This document shows positions 54,891-63,493 of a stretch of 64,000 nucleotides of DNA, piece by piece. The stretch is from contig JBCAXA010000002.1 of assembly GCA_038534295.1 (NCBI GenBank), positions 620,001 through 684,000 on the forward strand. The letters are read 5' to 3'. Every line of letters starts with the position of its first letter. Positions within the stretch are counted from its first letter, which is position 1. This stretch comes from JBCAXA01 sp038534295 (GTDB taxonomy: Bacteria > Pseudomonadota > Gammaproteobacteria > Steroidobacterales > Woeseiaceae). The translations under genes were made by a program, and so were the position numbers. The notes beneath the pieces are model-generated. The model worked only from the letters and a program-made list of their open reading frames with translations, searched no databases and was not told the DNA's origin.

Positions 54891-54924
54891 GCCGCATGCG
54901 ACATGCTTCGCGTGCGGCTTTTTT
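54891..54924 (+). terminator. Rho-independent terminator after YHS gene
   Basis: GCCGCATGCG pairs with CGCGTGCGGC (one G-T pair) around an 8-base loop and is followed by TTTTTT. An A tract lies on its left side, so it can also work on the other strand. Confidence 0.9.
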
Positions 54925-55044
54925 ATGCGTCGGTATTAACGATACGCCGGTCGGGCTCAGCACGCACAGCGATCGCCGGTTGGCCACAAACGTACATACG
55001 CGTATGCTTATCGGACTGATCGGTCAACAACAACAACCAAAACC

Positions 55045-55782
55045 GTGAACGGCTCCGACCAGCAGCAGCTCAAGTACCGCGTTGCGCGGGTTTTCATCAT
55101 TTTCTACGGACTGATGATCGTCGTGCATTTGGTCGATGACGCGTTGGCACCGCGTTGGGACGAGGTCTGGCTAAATACATTGCAGCTCAGTGTGGCGATT
55201 GCAGCGGCCCTGTACATACGCCCTGAGCGTATGCGAATGCAGGTGTACTGGATAATTGCCGTTGCGACGCTGGTCACGCCGATGTACCTGGTGGCCAAGG
55301 GTGGCGGCGACGGAACCAGCATTTTCTACATGTTCTTTATCCCGCCGGTGGCGATTTATTTCCTGGGCTTGCGCTACGGCGTTAGCTTCACGGCAGCCGC
55401 GCTCATCACGATCGTCGTTCAGATCGTGTCCAGCCCGCTCGGATATGTCTATTCCTACGAGACGCTACTCCGGTTTTTTTTGGCGTATCTGGTGATTGCC
55501 GTCGTCACCGGTGTTCTCGAAGGCGCCCGAGCCAGCTATGCCAACCGCCTCGAAGTCCAGACTGCCGAGCTAATTGCCGAACGTCAGGCCCGCGCTGCCG
55601 CGCAGCGCGACGTCAAAGTACTGTCGGGACTGCTCCCCATTTGCTCGGTCTGCAAGTGCATTCGTGTTGACGATGCGCGCTGGGAAGACATCGAGACCTA
55701 TGTCGCCGAGCGCTCAGACGCGGATTTTTCGCACACCGTTTGCCCAGCCTGCAGCGCGAAGCTGTACCCCGACATTTCTTGA
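55045..55782 (+). CDS. Membrane protein with C-terminal Cys4 zinc-ribbon-like motif
   Basis: Five or six hydrophobic segments (residues ~12-165) resemble a membrane sensor input module, then a helical linker likely to be coiled coil (LEVQTAELIAERQARAAAQR). The C-terminus, LLPICSVCKCIRVDDARWED and FSHTVCPACSAKLYPD, matches a short tail found at the end of many histidine kinases and response regulators, with two CxxC pairs. No kinase, cyclase or DNA-binding domain is present. It sits just before the regulatory region of the sigma-54 operon. GTG start without a good ribosome-binding site. Confidence 0.78.
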   Translation: MNGSDQQQLKYRVARVFIIFYGLMIVVHLVDDALAPRWDEVWLNTLQLSVAIAAALYIRPERMRMQVYWIIAVATLVTPMYLVAKGGGDGTSIFYMFFIPPVAIYFLGLRYGVSFTAAALITIVVQIVSSPLGYVYSYETLLRFFLAYLVIAVVTGVLEGARASYANRLEVQTAELIAERQARAAAQRDVKVLSGLLPICSVCKCIRVDDARWEDIETYVAERSDADFSHTVCPACSAKLYPDIS

Positions 55783-55785
55783 AAC

Positions 55786-55820
55786 TGTCCGCAAAGTGTC
55801 CGCGGCGGACACTTCGGACA
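55786..55820. promoter_or_regulatory. Nested inverted repeat, candidate upstream activator site
   Basis: AAGTGTCCGC and GCGGACACTT form a perfect 10-bp inverted repeat with one base between them; outside it, TGTCCGC (55786) and CGGACA (55815) add a second pair. A further CGGACA is at 55838. The centre lies about 83 bp upstream of the -24 element, the expected place for enhancer sites of an NtrC-type activator; the candidate is the regulator at 60753. No T run follows, so it is not a clear terminator. Confidence 0.65.
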
Positions 55821-55843
55821 ACCATCGGGCTTAAACACGGACA

Positions 55844-55859
55844 GAAAACCACGGTTTTC
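55844..55859. promoter_or_regulatory. Palindrome GAAAACC-AC-GGTTTTC between activator site and promoter
   Basis: A 7-bp perfect inverted repeat with two bases between. It lies between the TGTCCG array and the sigma-54 promoter, where a DNA-bending protein (IHF) or a second regulator may bind. Confidence 0.35.
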
Positions 55860-55884
55860 CGCGCAAATTCGCGGGTGCGGAGAT

Positions 55885-55900
55885 TGGCACGGTTCCTGCT
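55885..55900 (+). promoter_or_regulatory. Sigma-54 (RpoN) promoter
   Basis: TGGCACGGTTCCTGCT matches TGGCACG-N4-(T/C)TGC(A/T), with GG at 55886-55887 and GC at 55898-55899, the required 12-base offset. Transcription should start about 12 bases past the GC, near 55911, some 23 bases before the small ORF at 55934. It requires an AAA+ activator, encoded at 60753 in the same operon. Confidence 0.8.
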
Positions 55901-55933
55901 TAGACCAATACAAGGACGAAGCGGGAGAAAACA

Positions 55934-56161
55934 ATGGTCTGCTCCGGTGAAATCATTCATGCCACGAGTTGGTTGCTGCAGTTCGGTCACGAACTCGAAC
56001 TCTGGGTAATCCTGCAACTCGAATCAGCGCTCTGGATGCTGCCAACTGCGTTCGTCGAGGCCGTAGTCGAGGATTGGCTCGATCTGGTCCGGCCAGTTCA
56101 GCGCTGGCTGCAGGCAGTAGCAGGCGGTCAAGTCGACCCCGCGGAATCCAGCTATGCGTGA
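55934..56161 (+). CDS. Small protein of unknown function, first cistron of sigma-54 operon
   Basis: A 75-residue ORF with a GGGAG ribosome-binding site seven bases before ATG 55934. The sequence has many Leu, Trp and Val residues (SALWMLPTAFVEAVVEDWLD) and could be an amphipathic membrane-associated helix bundle; no family is recognised. Its stop overlaps the adaptor start by 8 bp (ATGCGTGA), suggesting translational coupling. Codons are GC-ended as in neighbouring genes. Position right after the sigma-54 promoter supports a real gene, but a leader function cannot be excluded. Confidence 0.5.
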   Translation: MVCSGEIIHATSWLLQFGHELELWVILQLESALWMLPTAFVEAVVEDWLDLVRPVQRWLQAVAGGQVDPAESSYA

Positions 56162-57461
56162 GCCGGTCAGCTTGCGAAGCATTGATGACGACGGCGGCAT
56201 TCGTGACACATCGTCGCAGGACGTCGCACGCGAGCAGCCAAAGGGGCGCCGTTGGCTGCTCGGTGCCGCGGCAATCACCGTCCTTGCCACAATTGTCCTG
56301 CTGGTTTGGATCGCACTACCGTGGTTTAGCACCGAGCGCTCGGTGAATCGCGAGCAACTTCGATTCGCAACCGTGTTTCGTGGCCCGTTTCTACGTGACG
56401 TCTCGGCTCAGGGCATCGTTGTCGCGGCGGTCGCACCGACGCTGTTCGCCGGCAGCGCCGGTACCGTGACGCTCAGGGTCCGCGCGGGCGACACCGTTGC
56501 GTCCGGCGACGTCATCGCCGTCATCGATAGCCCGGAACTGCGCAACGAGCGAGACCGCGAGCAGGCGAGCCTTGCAAGCTTGTCAACAAACCTCGACCGT
56601 CAATCCATCGACAATCGCAAACAACGTTTGGCCCTGCAACAAACGGTGGACCTGGCACGCGTTGAGTTGACGGCAGCCGAGCGTGAGCTCCGCCGCGCAG
56701 AGTCCTCTTGGGATTACCGAGTGATCAGTCGGCAAGACTACGAGAAAGCGATCGATGACGTCGACAAGGCACGCATCGGTCTCGAGCATGCCGAAAAGGC
56801 GGCAGCCCTCGACGCGGAGAGCCTCGATTTTGAACTACAGACGCTGCGCCTGGAGCGCAATCGGCAGCAGTTGGTCGTCGATGATTTCGAGCGCCGACTC
56901 GCTGCGTTGACTTTGCGCGCACCGGTCGACGGTATCGTCGGCGATCTCGCCGTCGACGACCGTGCTTATGTCGACGCGAATGCGCCGATCGCGAGCGTCG
57001 TCGACCTTTCTGAGCTCGAGATCGAGCTGTCGATCGCTGACAGCTACGCCGACGAGCTCGTAATCGGCAGCGATGTCGTCGTACGCATCGACAACGCCGA
57101 CGTGGCCGGTCAGCTGACGTCGATTTCGCCGGAAGTGGTCAACGCGACGGTCACCGCTAGGGTCCGCTTCAATGAAGATCAACCGGTCGGTCTGCGACGC
57201 AACCAGCGCGTAACTGCCCGCGTCATTCTCGAGCGACGCGGCGATGCGTTGCTCGTCGAGCGTGGCCCCTTCTACGACACCGGTGGCGGCCGCATGGTTT
57301 ATCGCGTCGAGGGCGACACTGCTTTGCGGACCGCGATTGAAAGCGGCGCGAGCAGCGTGCGCTACGTAGAAATTCTGAACGGTTTAAACGAAGGCGACGT
57401 TATCGTCATCTCTGAAATCAATCGTTTCCGTGATGCCGAGCGAGCGCTGCTCAGAGATTAG
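56154..57461 (+). CDS. HlyD/MacA-type periplasmic adaptor
   Basis: One N-terminal membrane helix (LLGAAAITVLATIVLLVWIA), a biotinyl-lipoyl half (TVTLRVRAGDTVASGDVIAV), a long coiled-coil hairpin (about residues 140-255), the second lipoyl half (ALTLRAPVDGIVGDLAVDDR), and a beta-barrel domain. This is the adaptor part of MacAB-like or FtsX-type efflux systems. The next gene (ATPase) starts 28 bp later. Confidence 0.92.
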   Translation: MREPVSLRSIDDDGGIRDTSSQDVAREQPKGRRWLLGAAAITVLATIVLLVWIALPWFSTERSVNREQLRFATVFRGPFLRDVSAQGIVVAAVAPTLFAGSAGTVTLRVRAGDTVASGDVIAVIDSPELRNERDREQASLASLSTNLDRQSIDNRKQRLALQQTVDLARVELTAAERELRRAESSWDYRVISRQDYEKAIDDVDKARIGLEHAEKAAALDAESLDFELQTLRLERNRQQLVVDDFERRLAALTLRAPVDGIVGDLAVDDRAYVDANAPIASVVDLSELEIELSIADSYADELVIGSDVVVRIDNADVAGQLTSISPEVVNATVTARVRFNEDQPVGLRRNQRVTARVILERRGDALLVERGPFYDTGGGRMVYRVEGDTALRTAIESGASSVRYVEILNGLNEGDVIVISEINRFRDAERALLRD

Positions 57462-57489
57462 TCAACGACACTATTAGGGAGAAGCCAAT

Positions 57490-58209
57490 ATGCTGAGCAT
57501 GAAGAACATCAGTCGCGTCTATCGCACCGAATTGATCGAAACGCACGCCCTGCGAGATTTGTCGTTGACGGTAGAAGGCGGCGAATTCGTCGCGGTAACC
57601 GGTCCGTCCGGGTCCGGCAAAACGACGTTTCTAAACATTGCTGGCTTGCTCGAAACTGCGACCAGCGGGGAATACCTCCTGGACGGTAGCGACGTTAGCC
57701 GACTCAACGACAATCAGCGTTCGCGTATTCGCAACGAGAAAATCGGCTTTATTTTTCAGAGCTTTAACCTGATACCGGACCTCAACGTTTTCGACAATGT
57801 CGATGTGCCGCTGCGCTATCGCGGCTTCGGCGGCTCCGAACGGCGCCAGCGGATCGAAAACGCGCTGCAAAAAGTCGGCCTCGCGGCCCGTATGCACCAC
57901 TTGCCGGCGCAATTGTCAGGCGGTCAGCAGCAGCGCGTTGCAATCGCTCGTGCGCTTGCCGGCGATCCGGTGTTTTTGCTCGCCGATGAACCAACCGGCA
58001 ATCTAGATTCGCTCATGGCACGTCAGGTGATGGACCTACTCGAAGAGATCAATCGCGCCGGTACCACCATTGTCATGGTGACCCACGATCCGGAACTCGC
58101 CCGCCGTGCGCATCGCACCGTGCACCTCCTCGACGGGCAGCTCGCCAATCCCGATCCGTTCTCGCCGCCGGCCGACAGCGCGCCGACTGCCGTTTCGACC
58201 GTCGCTTGA
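57490..58209 (+). CDS. ABC transporter ATPase, MacB/LolD group
   Basis: Walker A GPSGSGKTTFLN, Q-loop FIFQSFNLIPDLNVFDNV, signature LSGGQQQRVAIARAL, Walker B VFLLADEPTGNLDS, and H-loop MVTHDPELA. The FNLIPDLNVFDN region is typical of LolD/MacB/FtsE-type ATPases that drive FtsX-like permeases. Length 239. It should power substrate extraction or extrusion by the two permeases encoded next. Confidence 0.96.
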   Translation: MLSMKNISRVYRTELIETHALRDLSLTVEGGEFVAVTGPSGSGKTTFLNIAGLLETATSGEYLLDGSDVSRLNDNQRSRIRNEKIGFIFQSFNLIPDLNVFDNVDVPLRYRGFGGSERRQRIENALQKVGLAARMHHLPAQLSGGQQQRVAIARALAGDPVFLLADEPTGNLDSLMARQVMDLLEEINRAGTTIVMVTHDPELARRAHRTVHLLDGQLANPDPFSPPADSAPTAVSTVA

Positions 58210-58218
58210 GGGGCCGCG

Positions 58219-59535
58219 ATGTTTTTCTATCATCTGAGACTGGCCCGGCAGAGCCTCGCCAAGCAGCCGCTGTTGACGGCGTTGATGGTCGCCGCGATCG
58301 CGGTCGGCGTTGGCGTCTGCATGACGGTGACGACGTTCCTCTATTCGATTTCGGGCGACCCCATCCCGTCCAAGAGCGACCAGCTCTACACGGTACGCCT
58401 CGATAGCTGGTCGCCAGACGAGCCCTTCCACGACGACCGTCCCGAGCAAGCGCCTTGGCAACTGACTTTTCGCGATGCAACGGCATTGCTCGAGTCGGAC
58501 ATACCGCTGCGCCACGCGGCGATGCGCAAAGCCGTGTTCACGGCCGTACCCGAAAATGACGACGTAGCGCCGTTTCTGACGGTCTCGCGGATGACGCCGA
58601 ACGACTTCTTCCCGATGTTCAACGTCCCGTTTCTCTACGGCGGGCCTTGGGACGATCGCTTCGATGAGACCGCCGGCAACGTCGTCGTGCTCAGCAAGGA
58701 GACCAACGAGAAACTGTTCGGCGGTGAAGACAGCGTTGGCCGTGAGGCGCGTTTTGGTGATGACTATTTTCGAGTAGCTGGGGTACTCGACAACTGGGAC
58801 CCCAACGTCCTTTACTACGACGTCAACAACGGTCCGCTTAACCCTGTCGAAGATGTCTTTATGCCGTTTTCGATCATGGGCGCGCGCGAGATCAATGGCA
58901 GCGGCAACACCAATTGCTGGAAAGACGAAATCATCGACACGTATTGGGACCTGCTGCAGTCCGAGTGCATTTACATCCAGTTTTGGGCTGAATTGCCGGA
59001 CGCCGCCACGCGTGAGCGCTACCAATCCTGGCTCGATGGTTACACCGACAGTCAGCGCGAACTCGGCCGTATGGAGCGTCCGAACAACAATCAGCTGACC
59101 AACGTTACCGACTGGCTACGAATCCGCGAGGTCGTTGGCGATCAAGAGCTGGCCGTTTGGAGCATCGCGGTACTGTTTCTGGTGGCGTGTTTGGTCAACA
59201 CCATTGGGCTGATCCTCGCGCGATTCGTTGCCAAGGCGCCCGTCATTGGCCTGCGGCGCGCGCTCGGTGCCAGCCGCTTTGACATTTTCCGGCAACACCT
59301 GGTGGAAGTGGGTTTGATTGGTTTTGTCGGCGGCTTGATTGGTATCGGCTTGTCATTTTTGGGATTGATCGGTGTGCGCAAGCTGTTGCCCGACACCGCC
59401 GACGTGACCAGCCTCAATCTCGAACTCGTTGCGATGACCGTGCTGGTAGCTATCGCTGCCGCGTTGATCGCCGGTATCTATCCCACCTGGCGGGTTTGCA
59501 AACTGCAGCCGGCCATTTATCTGAAAACGCAATAG
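58219..59535 (+). CDS. FtsX-like ABC permease (MacB_PCD type)
   Basis: One N-terminal helix (LLTALMVAAIAVGVGVCMTV), a large periplasmic MacB-type domain (about residues 45-310, with FNVPFLYGGPWDDRFDET, VVVLSKETNEKLFGG), and three C-terminal helices with RALGASRFDIFRQHLVEVGL, the coupling-helix region. It lies 9 bp behind the ATPase. Probably heterodimeric with the next permease; 438 residues. Confidence 0.92.
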   Translation: MFFYHLRLARQSLAKQPLLTALMVAAIAVGVGVCMTVTTFLYSISGDPIPSKSDQLYTVRLDSWSPDEPFHDDRPEQAPWQLTFRDATALLESDIPLRHAAMRKAVFTAVPENDDVAPFLTVSRMTPNDFFPMFNVPFLYGGPWDDRFDETAGNVVVLSKETNEKLFGGEDSVGREARFGDDYFRVAGVLDNWDPNVLYYDVNNGPLNPVEDVFMPFSIMGAREINGSGNTNCWKDEIIDTYWDLLQSECIYIQFWAELPDAATRERYQSWLDGYTDSQRELGRMERPNNNQLTNVTDWLRIREVVGDQELAVWSIAVLFLVACLVNTIGLILARFVAKAPVIGLRRALGASRFDIFRQHLVEVGLIGFVGGLIGIGLSFLGLIGVRKLLPDTADVTSLNLELVAMTVLVAIAAALIAGIYPTWRVCKLQPAIYLKTQ

Positions 59536-59544
59536 GAGCACCCC

Positions 59545-60756
59545 ATGGAGATTCGCCCAATATTGAGCGCCATGTGGCGCAACCGGACAGGCTCCGTTCT
59601 GATCGCGCTGCAGATCGCGCTGACGTTAGCCATCGTTGTTAATTCGATGTTCCTCGCGGTCGAGCGCAGTCAATTTATCGGCCGCCCTAGCGGCATCGAT
59701 GAAAAGAACATCGTCACGATTGCCAGCAACGGCTTCGGCGCCGATTACAACCATGATGCGACCTTGGAGGAAGACCTGCGACTGCTGCGAGCCTTACCCG
59801 GTGTCGTCGCCGCTACCGTCTCGGGGCATACGCCACTCAGCGGCTCAGGCAGCGCTTCGGGTTTTCGCGCCAGCATGGACGAAGATGCTCCCAATCAGAG
59901 CGGCAACTATTTTGAGTTCGATCATCAAGCCGACGAAGCCCTTGGCGTGAATATTATTGAAGGACGTGGTTTTCTCGAGACGGAAATTATCTCGACCGAA
60001 CATCCAGACAGTGAACGGATGCCACCACAAACAATCATCACCAAACACCTTGCCGACGCGTTGTACCCAGACTTGCCGACTGCGGTCGGTCAGCGCTTGT
60101 TCAACAATCTCGGTGAGAGCTCAGAAATCGTTGGCGTGGTTGAGCACATGTTCGGCTCGTGGGTGCACTGGGAAAATCTGGAAAATGTTATTTGGTTTCC
60201 GGTGCGACCGGACTCGCACCGCACGCGCTACATCATCCGCACTCAGCCTGGCCAACGCGACCGCGTGCTCAACGAGATCGAGCCACTGCTTGCCGACGCG
60301 AACCGTACTCGCATCGTACGCAACGCCAGAACGCTGGAAGAGATTGCCGGGCGCAGCTACGAGCAAGACCGCGCGATGGCAACCGTGCTCAGCGTCGCCA
60401 TCGTACTGTTGCTGACGATCACCGGCCTCGGCATTGTCGGATTGGCGAGTTTCACGGTCAGGCAACGGACCAAGCAGATCGGCACGCGGCGCGCCATTGG
60501 GGCGCGCAAACGAGATATCGTTCGCTATTTCTTGACTGAGAACTGGCTCATGACGACGCTCGGACTGATTCTTGGCACCGTATTAACATACGTTGTGAAC
60601 TACCAGTTATCGGAGATGTTCGAAACCGCACGGCTCGATGTCTGGTATCTCTTGGGCGGAATGGCAGCACTTTGGTTGCTCGGGTTTTTGGCAGTTGCCG
60701 GACCCGCACGGCGGGCTGCCCAGGTTTCGCCGGCGATCGCTACACGTAACGTATGA
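59545..60756 (+). CDS. FtsX-like ABC permease (MacB_PCD type)
   Basis: Same layout as the preceding permease: N-terminal helix (SVLIALQIALTLAIVVNSMF), periplasmic domain, and C-terminal helices with FTVRQRTKQIGTRRAIGARK and a following FLTENWLMTTLGLILG. Length 403. Its stop overlaps the start of the response regulator by 4 bp (ATGA, 60753-60756), so the regulator is translated together with the pump. Confidence 0.92.
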   Translation: MEIRPILSAMWRNRTGSVLIALQIALTLAIVVNSMFLAVERSQFIGRPSGIDEKNIVTIASNGFGADYNHDATLEEDLRLLRALPGVVAATVSGHTPLSGSGSASGFRASMDEDAPNQSGNYFEFDHQADEALGVNIIEGRGFLETEIISTEHPDSERMPPQTIITKHLADALYPDLPTAVGQRLFNNLGESSEIVGVVEHMFGSWVHWENLENVIWFPVRPDSHRTRYIIRTQPGQRDRVLNEIEPLLADANRTRIVRNARTLEEIAGRSYEQDRAMATVLSVAIVLLLTITGLGIVGLASFTVRQRTKQIGTRRAIGARKRDIVRYFLTENWLMTTLGLILGTVLTYVVNYQLSEMFETARLDVWYLLGGMAALWLLGFLAVAGPARRAAQVSPAIATRNV

Positions 60757-62111
60757 CCCGCACGATACTCGTTATCGACGACAACGAGGGAGTACGAACC
60801 GCTCTGTCCGTGCTGTTCTCGGTGCACGACTTGCCATGCGTGACAGCGGATGGCATCGAGGCAGGGCTCGCAATGCTCGATCATCACGATGTCGGTCTCG
60901 TCGTGCAGGACATGAATTTCACCGAGGACACGACGTCCGGCAAGGAAGGCGAAGCGCTATTTCACGAGCTCAGGCGGCGCGATCCGGACTTGCCGGTAAT
61001 ACTGCTCACGGCGTGGACGCATCTCGAGACTGCCGTGACATTGGTGCGAGCCGGCGCTGCGGATTACCTGTCGAAACCGTGGGACGACGAGAAGCTACTG
61101 GCGACGGCGCGCAATCTTTTGGAGCTCGGCGAAGCAACCGCCCGAATCCGTGATGTCGATCAGTCTCGCGCGCGGGAAGTAAGGCGGCTGCAAGACAACT
61201 ACGATTTGCGGGGCACGGTGTTCGCAAGTCCCGCGATGCAGGCACTGATCGCTATCGCCGTTAAAGTGGCGCCCGCCGACGTTCCGGTACTGATTACCGG
61301 GCCGAATGGTGCCGGCAAAGAGCGAATCGCCGACATCATCCACTACAACTCCGCCGTCAAGGCAGGCCCTTTTGTCAAAGTAAACGTCGGCGCGCTGCCG
61401 GATCAGCTGATTGAAAGTGAGCTATTCGGTGCCGAAGCGGGTGCGTACACCGGGGCAACGCGGGCCCGCGTCGGCCATTTCGAGCGCGCCAACGGCGGCA
61501 CGCTGTTTCTCGATGAAATCGGCAACTTGAATCTCGATGGCCAGGCCAAATTGTTGCGCGTGCTGCAAACCGGCGAGTTTCAACGCCTCGGCAGCTCATC
61601 GACACGGTCGGTGAACGTTCGGGTCATTAGTGCCACCAACGCCGACCTTGCCGAGGAAGTGGCGGGGGGTCGTTTTCGTGAAGATCTCTACTACCGACTC
61701 AATGTCATTGAGCTCGAAATGGCACCGTTGAACCAGCGTCGCGACGATATTCTCCCGCTTGCCTATCATTTTCTCGGTGACGATCGTGCACTTGAGGCGG
61801 ATGCTGAAGCGGCGCTTCTCGGCCACGATTGGTCGGGCAATGTTCGTGAACTCGAAAACACGATTCGGCGTGCCAGCCTGCTGGCGTCGGACACTGCAAT
61901 CAGCCGCAGCGATCTCGCCCTGCCGGCACAGAGCCAGGCCACGTCGGAAAGTACCGTCGGATCGAGCCACTCGGCCCCGGCCGATCGCGAGGCGATCGAG
62001 AACGCTTTGCAACGTGCGGGCGGCATCGTTGCGAAGGCGGCGCGCGAGCTCGGCCTGAGCCGCCAAGCGCTCTACCGGCGCATGGACAAGTTCGGTATCG
62101 AAAAGCCCTAA
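60753..62111 (+). CDS. NtrC-family sigma-54-dependent response regulator
   Basis: Receiver domain (residues ~1-120) with acidic DDNE, phospho-acceptor Asp in VVQDMNF and Lys in YLSKPWD. AAA+ domain with Walker A-like ITGPNGAGKERIA, the sigma-54 contact loop written GAYTGA (usual GAFTGA), Walker B GGTLFLDEIGNL, and NVRVISATNADL. C-terminal Fis-type helix-turn-helix (GGIVAKAARELGLSRQALYR). It is the likely activator of the promoter at 55885, binding the TGTCCG repeat. The kinase gene follows by 20 bp. Confidence 0.95.
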   Translation: MTRTILVIDDNEGVRTALSVLFSVHDLPCVTADGIEAGLAMLDHHDVGLVVQDMNFTEDTTSGKEGEALFHELRRRDPDLPVILLTAWTHLETAVTLVRAGAADYLSKPWDDEKLLATARNLLELGEATARIRDVDQSRAREVRRLQDNYDLRGTVFASPAMQALIAIAVKVAPADVPVLITGPNGAGKERIADIIHYNSAVKAGPFVKVNVGALPDQLIESELFGAEAGAYTGATRARVGHFERANGGTLFLDEIGNLNLDGQAKLLRVLQTGEFQRLGSSSTRSVNVRVISATNADLAEEVAGGRFREDLYYRLNVIELEMAPLNQRRDDILPLAYHFLGDDRALEADAEAALLGHDWSGNVRELENTIRRASLLASDTAISRSDLALPAQSQATSESTVGSSHSAPADREAIENALQRAGGIVAKAARELGLSRQALYRRMDKFGIEKP

Positions 62112-62131
62112 TCAGCCCTACACTGCCGTGC

Positions 62132-63493
62132 ATGGCAAACGTCGAGCACCCTACCGCACCCAATCGATTCTCCTTGGCCGGACGCATCGTCGCGTTCGTC
62201 GCGGTGGTGTTTGTACTCGTCGCGCTGCTAGCCGCGACAATGTCCCGAGCGCTTTCGCCTTGGTGGCTGGCTTGGGTCGTCAGCTTGGCGATCGGACTGC
62301 CGATACTCGCTGTCGCGATTAACGTCTGGATCACGCGCACGGCTGACGTCATCGAGGCAGTAGCGAGCGGCGCCGACAGCCTCCGCGACGCCGATTTCAG
62401 CGTGACGATCGCCACGGCAGGCGGCGACGAACTGTCGCATCTGGTCGCCGCGCACAACCGTCTCGGCGAGGCGCTGCGCACCGAGCGGCAAACGCTGTAC
62501 CAGCGCGAATTGATGCTCGACACTGTCATTCAGACTACCGACATCGCCTTAGTGCTCAGCAACGCTTCCGGGCGTATTGTTTATTCCAATGCAGCCGCGC
62601 GGCAGCTTTTGAACAACGGCCGGCCTATTAACGGCGAAGACTTCGAAGCCATGCTTGCTTCACTACCGGAAGCGTTTCGCGACGCGGCACTGTCCGGCGG
62701 TAGCGGTCTGTTCACGATCGACGGCGATGAGCCGCAGACCTACCACGTATCGAGCAGCGAGTTTATGTTGAATGCGCAGCGGCACCGACTGTATTTGCTG
62801 AAACAGTTAACTCAGGAATTGAATCGCCAAGAAGTCGCAACATGGAAAAAGGTGATTCGCTTGATTAGCCATGAATTGAACAACTCGCTCGCCCCAATCT
62901 CGTCGTTGGCGCATTCCGGTCAGCGTGTCGTTGACAAAGCCGGCGGCAACGACCAGCTCGAGTCGATTTTTGCGACCATCGGCGAGCGTGCGTCGCACCT
63001 GCAACGCTTCATCGAAGGCTACGCGCGATTTGCGCGTCTACCGTCGCCGCGCCCCGTTGCCACGTCTTGGCGTGAATTCCTGGAGCCGCTTCGGGCAACC
63101 ATCCCTTTTGAAATTCACGGGAAACTCCCTGAGGAACCCGTTTCGCTTGACGCCACGCAGTTCGAACAGGTCATGATTAACCTCCTGAAAAATGCCCACG
63201 AGTCCGGCAGTGATCCGGCAGCCGTCGAAGTTGCCGTTCGTCACATTGGCAACGAGGCGCTGGTTACCGTTCGCGATCATGGCGGCGGCATCGACGACGA
63301 CGTCCTGCGCCACGCGTTGCTGCCGTTTTACTCGACAAAGAAATCCGGCACCGGGCTGGGGCTGCCGTTGTGTCGAGAAATCGTTGAGGCACATGGCGGC
63401 CGACTGTCACTGGCAAACGTCGACGAAGGATTGGAAGTCCGTATTGCGCTACCGCGCGCGCGGCTACTGACTGCGGCCGCCGGCGCTTCCTGA
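62132..63493 (+). CDS. Membrane histidine kinase, NtrY-like
   Basis: Two N-terminal helices (about residues 18-66) with a very short periplasmic part, a HAMP-like region, a PAS-like region (ALVLSNASGRIVYSNAAARQ), the phospho-acceptor His in KVIRLISHELNNSLAPISSL, and the ATPase domain with N box MINLLKNAHES, G1 DHGGGIDD and G2 STKKSGTGLGLPLC. The short sensor suggests detection of a signal in or at the membrane. It should phosphorylate the response regulator encoded just upstream. Confidence 0.95.
   Translation: MANVEHPTAPNRFSLAGRIVAFVAVVFVLVALLAATMSRALSPWWLAWVVSLAIGLPILAVAINVWITRTADVIEAVASGADSLRDADFSVTIATAGGDELSHLVAAHNRLGEALRTERQTLYQRELMLDTVIQTTDIALVLSNASGRIVYSNAAARQLLNNGRPINGEDFEAMLASLPEAFRDAALSGGSGLFTIDGDEPQTYHVSSSEFMLNAQRHRLYLLKQLTQELNRQEVATWKKVIRLISHELNNSLAPISSLAHSGQRVVDKAGGNDQLESIFATIGERASHLQRFIEGYARFARLPSPRPVATSWREFLEPLRATIPFEIHGKLPEEPVSLDATQFEQVMINLLKNAHESGSDPAAVEVAVRHIGNEALVTVRDHGGGIDDDVLRHALLPFYSTKKSGTGLGLPLCREIVEAHGGRLSLANVDEGLEVRIALPRARLLTAAAGAS

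Noticed and set aside
55786..55820. Inverted repeat as terminator of the membrane protein gene at 55045
   Set aside because: No T tract follows, and the half-site repetition plus the sigma-54 promoter downstream favour a regulator site.
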